Origin: an uncultured beta proteobacterium
GTDB taxonomy: Bacteria; Pseudomonadota; Gammaproteobacteria; Burkholderiales; Burkholderiaceae_C
Length of the DNA: 47,739 bases
NCBI GenBank assembly: GCA_903960915.1
Contig: CAJCCO010000023.1
Span: forward strand, 1 to 47,739
Direction of reading: 5' to 3'
Below the pieces are notes generated by a model, which saw only the letters and a list, made by a program, of their open reading frames with translations, had not been told where the DNA came from and did no database searches. Position numbers and translations under genes: made by a program. This document shows, piece after piece, positions 25,975 to 33,664 of the stretch. Positions within the stretch are counted from its first letter, which is position 1. Each line of letters begins with the position of its first letter.

Positions 25975-26769
25975 ATGTTCACCGATTCCCACTGTCACCT
26001 CAATTTTCCCGAACTCATCAGCCAGATAGCGGAGATTCGCCAAGCCATGGCTGCGGCCCAAGTCGACCGGGCGCTGTGCATTTGCACCACGCTGGAAGAA
26101 TTTCCTGCAGTGCACGGCTTGGCCACGGGCTATGACAATTTTTGGGCCACGGTAGGCGTCCACCCAGACAACGAGGGCGTGACCGAACCCACGCTGCAAG
26201 ACCTGTTGACCCGGGGAGTGCTCCCTCGCGTGGTGGCCATTGGCGAGACCGGGCTGGACTATTACCGCCTGGGCGAGCGCACTGTCGCCGACATGGCCTG
26301 GCAACGGAGCCGTTTTCGATGCCACATAGAGGCCGCGCGGCAGCTGCAGAAACCCCTGGTTATCCACACCCGCAGCGCGTCTGAAGACACCTTAGCCCTC
26401 CTGAAAGAGGCCGGCGAGGACGGCTCTTCAGGCTCTGCCGGCGGCGTCTTTCACTGCTTTACCGAGACCATGGAGGTGGCCCGCGCCGCCCTCGATCTGG
26501 GTTTCTACATCTCGTTTTCAGGCATTCTGACCTTCAAAAGCGCGCAGGATATTCGCGATGTAGCCAGTTTTGTTCCGCTGGACCGGATGCTGATTGAGAC
26601 CGACAGCCCCTACCTGGCGCCTGTGCCTTACCGTGGCAAAACCAACAATCCGTCCTACGTGCCCTACGTGGCCGCCCAGCTGGCGATTTTGAAAAACTGC
26701 CCGGTTGAAACCATTGCGCAGCACAGCAGCCGTAACTTTGAGCGTCTGTTTCCAGGTGTTTTGGCATGA
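25975..26769 (+). CDS. TatD family metal-dependent hydrolase (DNase-like)
   Basis: The 264-residue protein is a TatD/YcfH-type TIM-barrel amidohydrolase. Metal-ligand motifs appear in order: DSHCHLNF (residues 4-11), GETGLDYYR, VIHTRSAS, FHCFTET and ETDSPYLAPVPYRGK. These enzymes bind two divalent metals and act as 3'-5' exonucleases in known cases. ATG 25975 is preferred; a TTG one codon earlier is in frame. It follows holB by 11 bases, as in many proteobacteria, and its stop overlaps the ankyrin gene start (ATGA). Confidence 0.94.
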   Translation: MFTDSHCHLNFPELISQIAEIRQAMAAAQVDRALCICTTLEEFPAVHGLATGYDNFWATVGVHPDNEGVTEPTLQDLLTRGVLPRVVAIGETGLDYYRLGERTVADMAWQRSRFRCHIEAARQLQKPLVIHTRSASEDTLALLKEAGEDGSSGSAGGVFHCFTETMEVARAALDLGFYISFSGILTFKSAQDIRDVASFVPLDRMLIETDSPYLAPVPYRGKTNNPSYVPYVAAQLAILKNCPVETIAQHSSRNFERLFPGVLA

Positions 26770-27449
26770 GTCACCAGCCTCTACTTAAATTAAAGTATTA
26801 CTTTAGAGTATTCTTATACCTTGTTGTTTTTAATGGATTTTCTGCAAGTTACGCCGGTTCGTTTGAAGACTATTTCAAAGCCATTAAGTTTGATGATGCG
26901 GCCGAAGTCAGGGTTTTGTTACAACGCGGTTTTGACGTCAACACCCTCAACGAACAAGGCGACCATGGGCTGGTGCTGGCGGTTCGCCAGTCTTCTTTGA
27001 AGGTGGCGGCTGTTTTGCTGGGCTGGCCCAAAATCAACGTCGAAATGCGTACCCGGCAGGACGAAAGTGCGCTCATGCTGGCAGCCCTCAAGGGCTTGAC
27101 CGCCTTGTGCGTGCAGCTGATTGAAAAAGACGCAGACGTCAACAAACCGGGCTGGGCGCCGCTTCATTACGCCGCCTCATATTCACAACTGGAGGTGATG
27201 CACCTGTTGATTGAACACAGCGCCTACCTGGACGCCACATCGCCCAACGGCACCACGCCGCTGATGATGGCGGCGAAATACGGCAATGCCTCAGCGGTCA
27301 AACTTTTGCTGGAAGCTGGCGCCGATCCCACCTTAAAAAATGAACTGGCCCTGAGCGCGTTTGATTTTGCCCAACAAGCTCAACGGCTTGACTCAGCCGC
27401 CATCATTTCAGCCTTTATTCGGGGTAGACAGCCTAAAGGCAGCTGGTAG
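26766..27449 (+). CDS. Exported ankyrin-repeat protein
   Basis: The 227-residue protein starts with a basic, hydrophobic signal-like segment (LKLKYYFRVFLYLVVFNGFSASYAG) with a possible cleavage near residues 30-31. About five ankyrin repeats follow, marked by DESALMLAALKGLTALCVQLIEKDADVN, WAPLHYAASYSQLEVMHLLIEHSAYLD, and TTPLMMAAKYGNASAVKLLLEAGADP. Ankyrin domains bind partner proteins; none is identifiable here. Its N-terminal part is richer in A+T than the neighbouring genes. It overlaps tatD by 4 bases, so it is probably co-transcribed with it. The stop codon falls in the first unit of the 22-bp repeat cluster. Confidence 0.88.
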   Translation: MSHQPLLKLKYYFRVFLYLVVFNGFSASYAGSFEDYFKAIKFDDAAEVRVLLQRGFDVNTLNEQGDHGLVLAVRQSSLKVAAVLLGWPKINVEMRTRQDESALMLAALKGLTALCVQLIEKDADVNKPGWAPLHYAASYSQLEVMHLLIEHSAYLDATSPNGTTPLMMAAKYGNASAVKLLLEAGADPTLKNELALSAFDFAQQAQRLDSAAIISAFIRGRQPKGSW

Positions 27450-27502
27450 GTAGCTCGAAGCTAGCGCGTAGGTAGCTGGTCGTCAGCTTTTAGGTAGCTG
27501 GT
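27447..27502 (+). repeat. Three direct repeats of TAGGTAGCT at exact 22-base spacing
   Basis: TAGGTAGCT begins at 27447, 27469 and 27491, so two intervals of exactly 22 bases, about two helical turns. The second and third copies extend to TAGGTAGCTGGT; AGCTGG precedes the first. The first copy contains the ankyrin stop codon. The bases between copies differ. Confidence 0.9.
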
Positions 27503-27641
27503 AATTTGGAACATCCTCCCGGTTTTTCTGTCTTTATAAATTCATACGATGTATATTATGTAAACTTAAATACAGATATCGAATTTCAGCTCAAATAGCA
27601 CGCTTAAGATCAGCCAATCTCTCCATCAAGAAAGTAATCCC
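27503..27641 (+). other. AT-rich leader before the rhodanese gene
   Basis: This stretch is unusually AT-rich for the window, with TATATTATG near 27550 as a possible -10 element and a long leader. No matching -35 is convincing. AAGAAAG about 9 bases before the ATG at 27642 may serve as a ribosome site. It probably carries the promoter of the rhodanese-methyltransferase pair. Confidence 0.4.
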
Positions 27642-28022
27642 ATGAAAACTGCCCACGATTTAGTAGCCGCTGCCAAGAGCCGCATTCACGAAGTTCCCCT
27701 CTCTGAGGCTGAGCAAGCTATTGCCCAGGCCGACGTGCTGATCGATGTTCGCGAACAGGATGAGTTCGCCGCCGGCCATCTGCCTGGCGCCATTCACGCC
27801 TCACGCGGCATGCTGGAGTTCAAACTCAGCAGCAACCCTGAACTCAGCGCCCGTGACCGCAAGATCGTGCTGTATTGCAAAACCAGTGGCCGCGCCGCGC
27901 TGGCGGCCGCCAGCCTGCTGGAAATGGGTTATCTGGATGTCAAATCTATCGCTGGCGGTTTTGATGCCTGGGTGGCGGCTGGCAAGACGGTCGTCAAACC
28001 CTCTGTTCCCAGCTTTGAATGA
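27642..28022 (+). CDS. Single-domain rhodanese (sulfurtransferase-like)
   Basis: The 126-residue protein has one rhodanese domain. VLIDVREQDEFAAGHLPGAIHASRG (about residues 32-56) is the CH2A-type segment, and the active-site loop CKTSGRA starts at Cys79. SIAGGFDAWVAAGK closes the domain. It may accept or transfer sulfane sulfur in the cytoplasm, or sense thiosulfate. There is no signal peptide. Its stop overlaps the ATG of the methyltransferase, so both are made together; the pair could deal with sulfur or metalloid toxicity, which is inference. Confidence 0.92.
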   Translation: MKTAHDLVAAAKSRIHEVPLSEAEQAIAQADVLIDVREQDEFAAGHLPGAIHASRGMLEFKLSSNPELSARDRKIVLYCKTSGRAALAAASLLEMGYLDVKSIAGGFDAWVAAGKTVVKPSVPSFE

Positions 28023-28663
28023 TGAATTTCTGGGATCAACAGTTTTCATCGCCTGACTACAAGTACGGCACCGAAGCCAACGAATTTTTACGCGAACAAG
28101 CGTACCGACTCGCCCCAGACAGCCAGGTTTTGTTGCCCGGCGATGGCGAAGGACGCAACAGCGTCTGGTTGGCACATCAGGGTCACCAAGTCACCGCCGT
28201 GGACAACTCCGCAGTCGGCTTGGACAAAGCGCAAAAGCTCGCAACCCAGCACGGCGTCCATCTGGCGGTGGTGCTGGCAGACCTGGCGCAATGGCAACCT
28301 GAACCCGCCAGTTTTGATGCCGTGGTGTTGACCTATGTTCACCTGCCCCTGTCTATCCGAGCGCAGGTGCACCAGCGCCTGGCTCAAGCCTTGCGCCCCG
28401 GCGGCTGGTTCATTCTTGAGGCGTTTCATCCCCGGCAAATTGGCTTCAAGAGTGGCGGCCCGAGGCAGGAAATCATGCTGTATGACCTGGTCAAAATACG
28501 AGCCGATCTGGCAGCAGTCCCCCATCTGGCCTTGACGGAAGTGCTGGCTTGGGAAGGCCAAGTGCTGCTGGATGAAGGTCTGGGCCACCAGGGGCCGGCC
28601 TATGTCACGCGCTATGTCGCGCAACGGCCGTCAGTTTCAAGCCCCCAGACTGAAACTCACTAA
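28019..28663 (+). CDS. Class I SAM-dependent methyltransferase (TehB-like)
   Basis: The 214-residue protein has a Rossmann-fold methyltransferase core: motif I VLLPGDGEGRNSVWLA, an acidic residue in VTAVDNSAVGLDKA, and ALRPGGWFILEAF. Its N-terminus, NFWDQQFSSPDYKYGTEANEFL, is typical of small-molecule methyltransferases related to TehB and thiopurine enzymes. The methyl acceptor is unknown. It starts at ATG 28019 (overlapping the rhodanese stop) or the next codon, ATG 28022. Its last 27 bases overlap the end of the opposite-strand cyclase-FHA gene. Confidence 0.88.
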   Translation: MMNFWDQQFSSPDYKYGTEANEFLREQAYRLAPDSQVLLPGDGEGRNSVWLAHQGHQVTAVDNSAVGLDKAQKLATQHGVHLAVVLADLAQWQPEPASFDAVVLTYVHLPLSIRAQVHQRLAQALRPGGWFILEAFHPRQIGFKSGGPRQEIMLYDLVKIRADLAAVPHLALTEVLAWEGQVLLDEGLGHQGPAYVTRYVAQRPSVSSPQTETH

Positions 28664-29593
28664 CGTGGTGTGCGGGTCAGTAAACGAGGCACCCAGCGCC
28701 AATTGACCTTTTCCGTGCAACACACATTCCTCGCGGCGTAAAAGCACATCGGTTCGGGCGCCGTCAAAACGCACCCAAGTACCGTTGCTGCTCACATCCG
28801 ATAGCATGACGCAGCCATTGCGCCACGCCAACCGTGCATGGTTGCGCGAAACCACTGGGCTGCTCAGCACCACATCCAACAACGCGTGGCGGCCAAGTTG
28901 CACCACTTTCTCCTCGGGTTTGAAGGTGCGGCTCATCTGGTTCCAGGTCAAAACCACCTGCGTGGCAGCTGTCTCAGTCGTATCAGTCGTCTCAGTCGTA
29001 TCAGCCACACCACCCGTCATAAACCGGGTGAAAACGGCTTGGGCAGGGTCACTGGATGCAACCAGCCACTCCACCTGAAACACCTGGCACGCAGCCACCC
29101 TGCCCCGCAAATTCAAATAGCCGAGGGGTTTAAATGGGGTTTCCACGGCTTGTGGCAGCCCTTGCAGCGCGCTGGCATGGGCCAAAATTTGATGCGGGCC
29201 GCACAACTGGCTCAGCCGTGCCGCCACATTGACGGTATCGCCGTAGCAGTCATGGGCGACCAGCTCCACCGGACCGCGGGCCAAACCGGCCCGAATTGGC
29301 AACTGCTGAACCAGCGGCAGCTGAAACAAGTGGGCCTGGTGCCCCCGCTGCACAGCCAGCACAGCTGCCAGCGCAGACGGCTGGTCGTCAAACAGGCACA
29401 AGACACCATCGCCCAGCTTTTTAACCACCCTGCCCTGGTGCGCCTGAAAAACGCCGGCAATCCAGCTGGTGATGCGGGTCACCAACCGGGTCGCTTCTTG
29501 GTTGCCCAAGGATTCAAAGAGTCGGGTGCTGCCGTAAAGGTCGGTAAAAACAACGGTGTGTTCAGCGACAGATTCCAGAGGGATGTGGCTCAT
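28637..29593 (-). CDS. Class III adenylate/guanylate cyclase domain - FHA domain protein
   Basis: The 318-residue protein joins a class III nucleotide cyclase homology domain (about 10-175) to a forkhead-associated domain (about 225-305). In the cyclase part, two metal-binding aspartates are present, Asp18 (FTDLYGSTRLF) and Asp62 (KKLGDGVLCLF), with YGDTVNVAARL later, so it may be active. The FHA part shows LGRHALLDVVLSSPVVSRNHARL and SSNGTWV, the phosphothreonine-binding marks. The linker carries an 18-base repeat (28971-29006) rich in Thr, Asp and Glu that could itself be phosphorylated. It probably couples Ser/Thr kinase signals to a cyclic nucleotide. There are no membrane segments. Confidence 0.9.
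   Translation of the reverse strand: MSHIPLESVAEHTVVFTDLYGSTRLFESLGNQEATRLVTRITSWIAGVFQAHQGRVVKKLGDGVLCLFDDQPSALAAVLAVQRGHQAHLFQLPLVQQLPIRAGLARGPVELVAHDCYGDTVNVAARLSQLCGPHQILAHASALQGLPQAVETPFKPLGYLNLRGRVAACQVFQVEWLVASSDPAQAVFTRFMTGGVADTTETTDTTETAATQVVLTWNQMSRTFKPEEKVVQLGRHALLDVVLSSPVVSRNHARLAWRNGCVMLSDVSSNGTWVRFDGARTDVLLRREECVLHGKGQLALGASFTDPHTTLVSFSLGA
28971..29006 (-). repeat. 18-base tandem duplication in the cyclase-FHA linker
   Basis: GTCTCAGTCGTATCAGTC is followed by an almost identical copy, each made of two 9-base halves. The encoded stretch is threonine-rich (TTETTDTTET). Frame is preserved. Confidence 0.85.
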
Positions 29594-29600
29594 TCTTTAT

Positions 29601-29621
29601 GGTAATTATTTCTAAATTACC
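29601..29621. promoter_or_regulatory. Inverted repeat just upstream of the cyclase-FHA start
   Basis: GGTAATT (29601-29607) and AATTACC (29615-29621) are perfect complements around a 7-base spacer, 8 bases before the ATG at 29593. The AT-rich site resembles an operator, or could fold in the message and affect translation. No factor is identified. Confidence 0.4.
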
Positions 29622-29672
29622 AACAAGTTTAGGCGAAGCGCCAAGCAAGCTCAGCGGCTTGTCACACCTGGC

Positions 29673-30623
29673 TCAGGGGTGATGGCCCCAGTACAGCAAA
29701 GCGTCACGGCCTTCCACCATCAAATCAGCCCGCGCGCCCACCGGTAAGATCACTTTGGTATCCACGTGTCCGTAAGGCAAATTGGTCAACACCGGCGTTT
29801 TGAGGTGCGTGCGCAGCCAGTCAATCACCGACTGCAGTTTGAAACCGCGGTCATGCGACACCAAGTTGAACTGGGTGAACTGCCCCAGCACAATCGCTTT
29901 TTGCCGGGCCAACACGCCGGCGTGCAACAACTGGGTCAGCATGCGCTCAATGCGGTACGGGTGCTCGGCCACATCTTCTAGAAACAAAATGCCGCCCTTC
30001 ACATCCGGAAAATACGGCGTCCCCATCAGCGAGGTCAGCATTGTCAGATTGCCGCCCCACACCGTGGCATTTGGAATACGGTAGCTGCTTTTAGCCAAAG
30101 GCAGGGCTTCACGGTGTTGGCGCCAGCCGGCGCCCTCCCCTTGCCCGCTGACCAAGTCGTCAAAACAGGCTTCCATGATGTCATCGGGTGCGGGCACCTG
30201 GGCCAGGGGGTCGGCCGGCGTGCTCACACCAAAGCCTTCGCACAAGGACGGGCCGGCCCAGGTGACGGCGCCGGTTTTGGCCAGCACCGCGTTTTGAAAC
30301 GCCGTGAAGTCGCTGATGCCCACAAACAAGGTGCCCTTCTCAATGGCTTTTGCCACTTTTTTGTACGCAATACCCGGCAGGATGCGCGTGAGCCCGTAGC
30401 CACCACGCGAGATCAGGGCCACGTCGGCACCGCTGGCGGCAGCCCGGTGAATGGCGGCCAGGCGGGTGGCGTCGTCGCCGGCAAAACGCTGAAAACTGCT
30501 CAGGGCGGCTTCGTCGACCTCAACCTCGTGCCCGAGTTTTTTCAAGCGCGCCACGCCACGCTTGAAGGCGGCCTTGTCGCGCACCGCGCCCGAAGGGGAA
30601 TAAATGTAGATGTGTTGGCTCAT
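29673..30623 (-). CDS. LD-carboxypeptidase (peptidase S66 family, LdcA/MccF-like)
   Basis: The 316-residue protein belongs to the S66 serine peptidases. The nucleophile Ser104 lies in VGISDFTAF, the family segment ISRGGYGLTRILP precedes it, and GGNLTMLTSL with GGILFLEDVAEHPYRIERML and PYGHVDTK supply the expected Glu and His regions. LdcA releases the terminal D-Ala from murein tetrapeptides during recycling; MccF relatives cut microcin C. Without a signal peptide, cytoplasmic murein recycling is the simplest reading. It lies between the tadA fusion and the cyclase-FHA gene on the same strand. Confidence 0.92.
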   Translation of the reverse strand: MSQHIYIYSPSGAVRDKAAFKRGVARLKKLGHEVEVDEAALSSFQRFAGDDATRLAAIHRAAASGADVALISRGGYGLTRILPGIAYKKVAKAIEKGTLFVGISDFTAFQNAVLAKTGAVTWAGPSLCEGFGVSTPADPLAQVPAPDDIMEACFDDLVSGQGEGAGWRQHREALPLAKSSYRIPNATVWGGNLTMLTSLMGTPYFPDVKGGILFLEDVAEHPYRIERMLTQLLHAGVLARQKAIVLGQFTQFNLVSHDRGFKLQSVIDWLRTHLKTPVLTNLPYGHVDTKVILPVGARADLMVEGRDALLYWGHHP

Positions 30624-30659
30624 GGCACGCTCGTCTGGAAAATGAGCCCGGATTGTCGA

Positions 30660-32036
30660 CTATCCAAAGCGCGCCACAGCGGCGCGCGCAATCTCCAGGC
30701 CATGCTCCTGCACAAAATGGCCGGCCTGCGGCAGCACCATGGGCTCGGGGCAGTGGCGTATGAGTTGCTGCAACTGCTGCATCACCGGCAGGCCCAGCAC
30801 CGGGTCTTGGGCGCCCACCGCCATCAGTGTTTGTCCGGTCCAGCGTTCCCGCCAGAAGTCACGCGCTTGGCGCGACACCGCCGCACCGTCCGAATCTTCA
30901 AACTCAGGCACCAGCGGGGGAAAAGCCCGCAGGGCGGCGCGGTGACCGCGGTCTGGAAACGGCGCGTTGTAGGCCTGGCATTCTTCTGGGCTCAGGTGCG
31001 GGTTGCCCCGCGCAAACAACCGGGCCACATCAAACTCTGGGTTTTTGGCGCACATCTCGCGCCAACTGACAAAGCCGGGCGACAAAGCATGGTCACCCGT
31101 TGCCAGCAGGGTATTCATCACCAGCAGGCCTTGGTAACGCTCAGGCGCGTGCATGGGCAAAGTCAGCCCCAGAATGCCGCCCCAGTCTTGCACCACCAGC
31201 ACCACACGCTGCAAATCCAGGCGCTCAATGAATTCCAGCAGCACCTGGCGGTGCCAGCCAAACTGGTGAAAGCTGTCTTTTTTGGGCTTGTCGCTCTTGC
31301 CAAAACCCATCAGGTCGGGCGCCACCACACGGGCGCCTGAGGCCAGAAACGTGGGCAACATCTTGCGGTAGATATAACTCCAGGCCGGGTTGCCATGCAG
31401 GCACAGGTAGGTCAAGGGCGCGTCAGTCGGGCCTTCATCGAGGTAATGCATGCGCAAGCCCGCCAGACTGGGCAGGTCACTCACGTGGTGCGGCGCCCAA
31501 GGGTAGTCGGGCAGGTTCTCAAAGCAGGACTCTGGCGTGCGCAACGCGTCTTCGCGCACCGGGCTGCTGGCTATTTTTTGCTGACCACGCTTGCTTTTGA
31601 AAAACGCCTGCAGCAAGGCGCTGGACTCAGCAGCCTGCAAGCCGCCTTGCACCTGGGTTTGGTGGTTGAGTTGCTTATCGGCAAACAGGTTCAGCACCGA
31701 GCCCGCAGCGCCAGTCTTGGGGTCGGCCGCGCCAAACACCACGCGCTGGATACGGGCATGCAGCATGGCACCGGCGCACATGGCGCAGGGCTCCAGGGTG
31801 ACAAACAGTTCGCAGTCGTCCAGGCGGTAATTGCCCAGGGTTTGTGCGGCGGCGCGCAGGGCCCGTATTTCGGCGTGCGCGCTGGGGTCATGCTGGCCAA
31901 TGGGGGCATTGCGGCCCACACCAATCACCTGCCCGGCACGCACCACCACGGCGCCCACAGGAACTTCGCCCGCAGCCAGTGCGTCTTGCGCCTGCGCCAG
32001 CGCCAGCGCCATGAATTCAAAGTCTTGGGAAGACAT
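30660..32036 (-). CDS. tadA: tRNA adenosine deaminase TadA fused to a haloalkane dehalogenase-like hydrolase
   Basis: The 458-residue protein has two complete parts. Residues 1 to about 155 are TadA, with SAHAEIRAL (His54, Glu56) and PCAMC (Cys84, Cys87), which makes inosine at the tRNA wobble base. Residues about 165-458 resemble haloalkane dehalogenases of the DhlA branch: LRTPESCFENLPDYPWAPHHV, HGNPAWSYIYRKM, nucleophile Asp284 in VVQDWGG, Asp411 in GAQDPVLG and His440 in AGHFVQEHG. The order Asp-Asp-His matches that family. The frame runs through without a stop or visible frameshift. ATG 32036 follows the upstream stop by 2 bases; a longer in-frame start at 32069 would overlap it. The hydrolase substrate is unproven. 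Confidence 0.92.
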   Translation of the reverse strand: MSSQDFEFMALALAQAQDALAAGEVPVGAVVVRAGQVIGVGRNAPIGQHDPSAHAEIRALRAAAQTLGNYRLDDCELFVTLEPCAMCAGAMLHARIQRVVFGAADPKTGAAGSVLNLFADKQLNHQTQVQGGLQAAESSALLQAFFKSKRGQQKIASSPVREDALRTPESCFENLPDYPWAPHHVSDLPSLAGLRMHYLDEGPTDAPLTYLCLHGNPAWSYIYRKMLPTFLASGARVVAPDLMGFGKSDKPKKDSFHQFGWHRQVLLEFIERLDLQRVVLVVQDWGGILGLTLPMHAPERYQGLLVMNTLLATGDHALSPGFVSWREMCAKNPEFDVARLFARGNPHLSPEECQAYNAPFPDRGHRAALRAFPPLVPEFEDSDGAAVSRQARDFWRERWTGQTLMAVGAQDPVLGLPVMQQLQQLIRHCPEPMVLPQAGHFVQEHGLEIARAAVARFG

Positions 32037-32038
32037 GT

Positions 32039-32656
32039 CTAAGCGCCCAGACCCAAGCGATCCATCCAAGCAGCCAAGGCCCGTTCGTCCTCGTTACCGG
32101 CGGCGTACAGCGCTTTCATCGCAGCATGCGCCTCGGGTCGGTGCTGGTTGATTTTGAGCTTGCATTGCAGGTCCGTCACCTGCAATTCAAACGCCACGAT
32201 GCCGGCCAGCATCTTGTGCGCAAACTCATCACCCAGGGCGCGCCACTGCGCAGCGTAGGCGGGCTCATGGTCGGCAATCAGCTGTTTGAGAAGCGCGTCT
32301 TTGGCGGCGTCGCCCTCCAGAAACTGGGTCTGAACCGTGCAATGCACCGCCAGGTAGCTCCAGGTGGGCACGCGGGCCAGGTCGGGGTAAACACTTGGCG
32401 ACATATAGGCCTGCGGCCCCATGAAGGTCACCACCGCTTGGGGGCGCTCGGTCAAATAGCGCCAGTGCGGGTTGGCTTTAGCCACATGGCCTAGCAGCAC
32501 CAATTGCTCACCACGCTCTTCCAGGTGCAAGGGAATGTGGCTGACAAAAGGCAAGCCGGTCTGGTCAGTGCTGATCAGGCTGGCGAACGGGTAGGCACGC
32601 ATCAGCTCGCGGGCGTGCGCCAGGTCTTTGGCGTTGAATTGGGGGGGTAAATACAT
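32039..32656 (-). CDS. PaiB-family FMN-binding protein
   Basis: The 205-residue protein matches the PaiB/FMN-binding split-barrel family: MYLPPQFNAKDLAHARELMRAYPFASL at the N-terminus, PLHLEERGEQLVLLGHVAKANPHW, and the diagnostic YMSPSVYPDLARVPTWSYLAVH. In Bacillus, PaiB was reported as a repressor of sporulation and protease genes, but no DNA-binding helix is evident here, so a flavin- or heme-binding role is equally likely. It begins a close pair with the tadA fusion (2 bases between stop and start). A GC-rich 11-base palindrome (AGGCT-C-AGCCT) lies just upstream. Confidence 0.88.
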   Translation of the reverse strand: MYLPPQFNAKDLAHARELMRAYPFASLISTDQTGLPFVSHIPLHLEERGEQLVLLGHVAKANPHWRYLTERPQAVVTFMGPQAYMSPSVYPDLARVPTWSYLAVHCTVQTQFLEGDAAKDALLKQLIADHEPAYAAQWRALGDEFAHKMLAGIVAFELQVTDLQCKLKINQHRPEAHAAMKALYAAGNEDERALAAWMDRLGLGA

Positions 32657-32697
32657 GTCCTAACTTTACAGGCTCAGCCTAAGCGGGCAACCGGCCC

Positions 32698-33606
32698 TCA
32701 GCCCCGCAAGGCTTTCTTCAGCTCCACGCCCAGTTCAGGCTTGTGGTTGAACGGGTCGGTCGGGTTGCGCGCCAGCATGATGTCTTCCATGCGCACCTGC
32801 ACCGAACCAATGGCTTTGGGGTGGCTGTAAATGTAGAACTGCCCGGCGCTGATGGCATCAAACACCTTGAGCGCCACGTCTGCAGCCGTGACCTTGCCCG
32901 AACCGACCGCCTTGTCGCTCATGGCCTGGCCGATCAACTGGCTGCGGGTGGGTTTGGTGCCCGCCGCTTTGAGTTCATTGGGCCGGTTGCGGTGGCTCTG
33001 GCTGATACCGGTGGGCACAAAATACGGGCACAGCACCGAAGCGCTGATCTGATCGGTCACCAGCGCGAGGTCTTGGTACAAGGTTTCACTCAGGCTCACC
33101 ACAGCGTGTTTGCTCACGTTGTACACGCCCATATTGGGGGCGTTGAGCAAGCCGGCCATGCTGGCGGTGTTGACGATATGGCCTTGGTAGGCAGTGTCTT
33201 TTTGGGCGGCTTCCAGCATCATGGGCGTGAAAACGCGCACACCGTGCGCCACGCCCATCACGTTGACACCCAGCACCCATTCCCAGTCCTGCACGGTGTT
33301 TTCCCAAATCAGACCACCCGAGCCGACCCCGGCGTTGTTGAAGATAAAGTGCGGTGCGCCAAAGCGTTCGTGCACGTGCTGCGCCAAGGCGTCCATCTCG
33401 GCAGCTTTGGACACATCCACCTTCAGTGCCAGCACGGCGGCACCAGCGGCCGTCAGTTCGGCGGCGGCGCGGTCCAGCGCGTCCTGCTGAACGTCCACCA
33501 GCACCAGGTTCATGCCGCGCTGGGCGCCAATGCGGGCGCATTCCAGGCCAAAGCCGGAGCCGGAGCCGGTCAAAACGGCGGTCTTGTTTTTGAAATCAGT
33601 GATCAT
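32698..33606 (-). CDS. SDR family oxidoreductase
   Basis: The 302-residue protein is a classical-type short-chain dehydrogenase/reductase with an extended C-terminus. The cofactor motif is VLTGSGSGFGLECA (TGxxxGxG), NNAGVG marks the active-site strand, and the catalytic YxxxK is YNVSK. An acidic residue in LVLVDVQQDAL suggests NAD preference. The substrate is unknown. ATG 33606 (MITDFKNKTAVL) fits; a longer frame upstream would add an atypical tail. Its neighbours include the ElaA-type acetyltransferase upstream and PaiB-like gene downstream on the same strand. Confidence 0.9.
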   Translation of the reverse strand: MITDFKNKTAVLTGSGSGFGLECARIGAQRGMNLVLVDVQQDALDRAAAELTAAGAAVLALKVDVSKAAEMDALAQHVHERFGAPHFIFNNAGVGSGGLIWENTVQDWEWVLGVNVMGVAHGVRVFTPMMLEAAQKDTAYQGHIVNTASMAGLLNAPNMGVYNVSKHAVVSLSETLYQDLALVTDQISASVLCPYFVPTGISQSHRNRPNELKAAGTKPTRSQLIGQAMSDKAVGSGKVTAADVALKVFDAISAGQFYIYSHPKAIGSVQVRMEDIMLARNPTDPFNHKPELGVELKKALRG

Positions 33607-33664
33607 GAAGAAGGCTCCAGGGAATGAGGGGAATTCAGGGGAAATGAATAAAGGACAACAAGTC

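Noticed and set aside
27447..27502. CRISPR array or mobile-element end
   Set aside because: Only three 9-base copies with a 22-base period; there is no cas gene, transposase or target-site duplication nearby.
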